From NCBI GenBank assembly GCA_010031885.1, contig RGYU01000008.1:1-34591 (forward strand): 34,591 nucleotides of DNA, written 5' to 3'. Below, one piece after another: positions 33,577 through 34,591 of this stretch. Within the stretch, counting starts at the first letter, position 1. The number at the start of each line of letters is the position of its first letter. Under the pieces are notes generated by a model. That model made no database searches. It was not told the origin of the DNA and saw nothing but the letters and a program-made list of their open reading frames with translations. The DNA comes from Chlamydiota bacterium (GTDB taxonomy: Bacteria; Chlamydiota; Chlamydiia; Chlamydiales; RGXB01). Position numbers and translations under genes: made by a program.

Positions 33577-34497
33577 TCAGCTCGCCTTTTTAGATTTTGT
33601 TTGTAATTTATAATGTTGCAAAAGAGCAGACCTGAACCACAAATAAACGTATTCGGGATCAAAAGAAGGGATCACTATCCAATTTTTTTGTGGTAATGGG
33701 GGATGCCAAAAAGGGATGTATACTACAGTATTATTAGAAATTATTCCGGCAACATAACTCAAAGAGGAACGGGACATTACTAAAACATCGCTGAACACCA
33801 GTATGCAAAAATCGGTTTCAACGGGGTTTTCTAGGTGAAATTCAATCTCTTCTCCCTGAAATATATTTTTGAAATTAGAAATATTATCATCTATGAAATT
33901 GAGACCATCTGCAACAATATGAATTTTTAAGGGCTTTTGAAATTTATTTTTTCTAATAGCTTTTATACAACTCAAAATCATCTGGTCATCATTGAATACA
34001 CCTCGACTGTCATGTTTCACATTTCGTCTTACATGAAAAGAAACATTAAAGAAGTTATCATCTAAATAAGTTTCCTTTTTCTGCGATTCGTAAAAAAATT
34101 TTTTTGCGTTTTTGAGTGCTTCTGTCTTACAGAAATCATTGAGGTTATTAGATATAAAGTCGTACACCGCTAATCTAGAACCATTTAGAACTTTATCGCC
34201 TTCAAAAAGAGGTAGATTCTTTTTGAAGCCCATTAGAATTTCTTTGCGCTCCAAATAATCTTCTTCATTGAGATAATTGTGTTCCATGCTCGTAAGCGGC
34301 GAATAATGAAAGGTCAAATTGCTCATTTCGGCGAAAACATAATAAAAGAGTATTTGTTGATACTGTGAACCAAAACCATCAGATCGAAATTCATTCGTTA
34401 TGATTTCACCACCAAAAAAAAGGGGGATTTTTTGCAAAAAAAAATGAAAATGACCCTTCTCATAAAAGCAATTTATAAGGTTTGTTTTTTTAGTCAA
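33577..34497 (-). CDS. Fucosyltransferase-like glycosyltransferase (start uncertain)
   Basis: About 306 residues from a TTG at 34497, which follows an in-frame stop directly and has no ribosome-binding site. All three upstream frames close nearby, so translation must begin inside this segment. Motifs resemble alpha-1,2-fucosyltransferase/O-fucosyltransferase-type enzymes. GFGSQYQQ (41-48) corresponds to the N-terminal GxGxQ motif, FHVRRNVKHDS (154-164) to the HxRR donor-binding motif, and MSRSSLSYVAGII (241-253) to the C-terminal Ser-rich motif. The product probably modifies a surface glycan or a protein, but the sugar cannot be assigned. An ATG at 34463 in the next frame would join this frame if the run of nine T in the coding strand (34436-34444) were ten. 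This suggests phase variation, a frameshift or a sequence error. It converges with the LRR-NEL gene, 9 bases apart. Confidence 0.6.
   Translation of the reverse strand: MTKKTNLINCFYEKGHFHFFLQKIPLFFGGEIITNEFRSDGFGSQYQQILFYYVFAEMSNLTFHYSPLTSMEHNYLNEEDYLERKEILMGFKKNLPLFEGDKVLNGSRLAVYDFISNNLNDFCKTEALKNAKKFFYESQKKETYLDDNFFNVSFHVRRNVKHDSRGVFNDDQMILSCIKAIRKNKFQKPLKIHIVADGLNFIDDNISNFKNIFQGEEIEFHLENPVETDFCILVFSDVLVMSRSSLSYVAGIISNNTVVYIPFWHPPLPQKNWIVIPSFDPEYVYLWFRSALLQHYKLQTKSKKAS
34414..34444 (-). repeat. Cluster of homopolymer runs at the 5' end of the glycosyltransferase gene
   Basis: Within 31 bases there are plus-strand runs of A8 (34414-34421), G5 (34422-34426), T6 (34428-34433) and A9 (34436-34444). 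In coding orientation these are T9, A6, C5 and T8. Such tracts are prone to slipped-strand changes and would switch the frame of the downstream enzyme. Confidence 0.5.
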
Positions 34498-34591
34498 TTA
34501 GAATTTTTAAAAAAACAGCCCTCATCTTTTTTGCATCACAAGCTAAAGGTTGGCTTTTTGGTGTGCATAAACTTTTAGGTCATTTAATATG
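34498..34591. other. Unassigned right end of window
   Basis: These 94 bases contain short T and A runs and stop codons in all minus-strand frames before the glycosyltransferase. No gene, promoter with both elements, or convincing terminator was seen. Confidence 0.4.

Noticed and set aside
34540-34562. AAGC...GCTTTTT short hairpin near the right edge
   Set aside because: The stem is only 4 bp and no gene ends there on that strand.
1-34591. Insertion sequence, prophage, CRISPR array or tRNA-associated island
   Set aside because: No transposase, integrase, terminal repeats, regular spacer-repeat pattern or tRNA-like sequence was recognised in any part of the window.

Overview
The window looks like a chromosome segment of a member of the phylum Chlamydiota, probably an environmental (amoeba- or arthropod-associated) lineage rather than Chlamydia itself. 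The reasons are an adjacent RodZ-like/RNase HIII gene pair, a Pkn1-like kinase/FGE-domain protein, an IspH typical of the group, AT-rich DNA, and large proteins that look like host-interaction factors. No rRNA, tRNA, CRISPR array, insertion sequence or attachment site was recognised. No gene-free stretch exceeds 300 bases; the longest are 30743-31030 and 12253-12470.

Layout. (1) 1-17022 is an accessory block of giant genes. Three minus-strand genes (left end to 4952, partial; 6478-12252; 13366-17022) encode proteins of at least 1650, 1924 and 1218 residues. Each has an N-terminal nucleotidyltransferase domain with an intact GG / DxD / D signature, followed by a very long all-helical region. 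The domain resembles the TENT5/FAM46 type of non-canonical poly(A) polymerase. Two plus-strand genes (5133-6431 and 12471-13379) sit head to head with the first two giants. They encode paralogous proteins with a kinase-like core (apparently intact in one, degenerate in the other), a C-terminal membrane segment and a basic coiled tail. (2) 17016-19162 holds two methyltransferases: an RlmI-type rRNA m5C enzyme, whose end overlaps the third giant gene by 7 bases, and PrmA. (3) 19240-22822 is a compact oligopeptide ABC transporter operon, oppBCDF, without a binding-protein gene. (4) 22850-24739 is an APC permease with a C-terminal UspA-like domain. (5) 29950 down to 24820 is a tight minus-strand operon: RodZ-like, DUF255 thioredoxin-fold protein, Pkn1-like protein, IspH. 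(6) 30101-31759 holds an RNase HIII lacking the usual N-terminal domain and a divergent SDR. Between them is a possible 22-codon membrane peptide gene. (7) 31867-33567 encodes an LRR protein whose C-terminal half matches the NEL (IpaH/SspH) E3 ubiquitin-ligase domain, with a CGD catalytic motif. (8) 33577-34497 is a fucosyltransferase-like gene with a poor start and homopolymer runs at its 5' end.

How the parts fit. Housekeeping genes (translation modification, peptide uptake, isoprenoid synthesis, cell shape) are flanked on both sides by probable host-interaction or conflict genes. The most novel candidate system is the repeated divergent module of a giant TENT5-like nucleotidyltransferase and a membrane-anchored kinase-like protein, present twice, plus a third solo nucleotidyltransferase. 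Functions for this module are inferred from motifs read by eye; no database search was possible.
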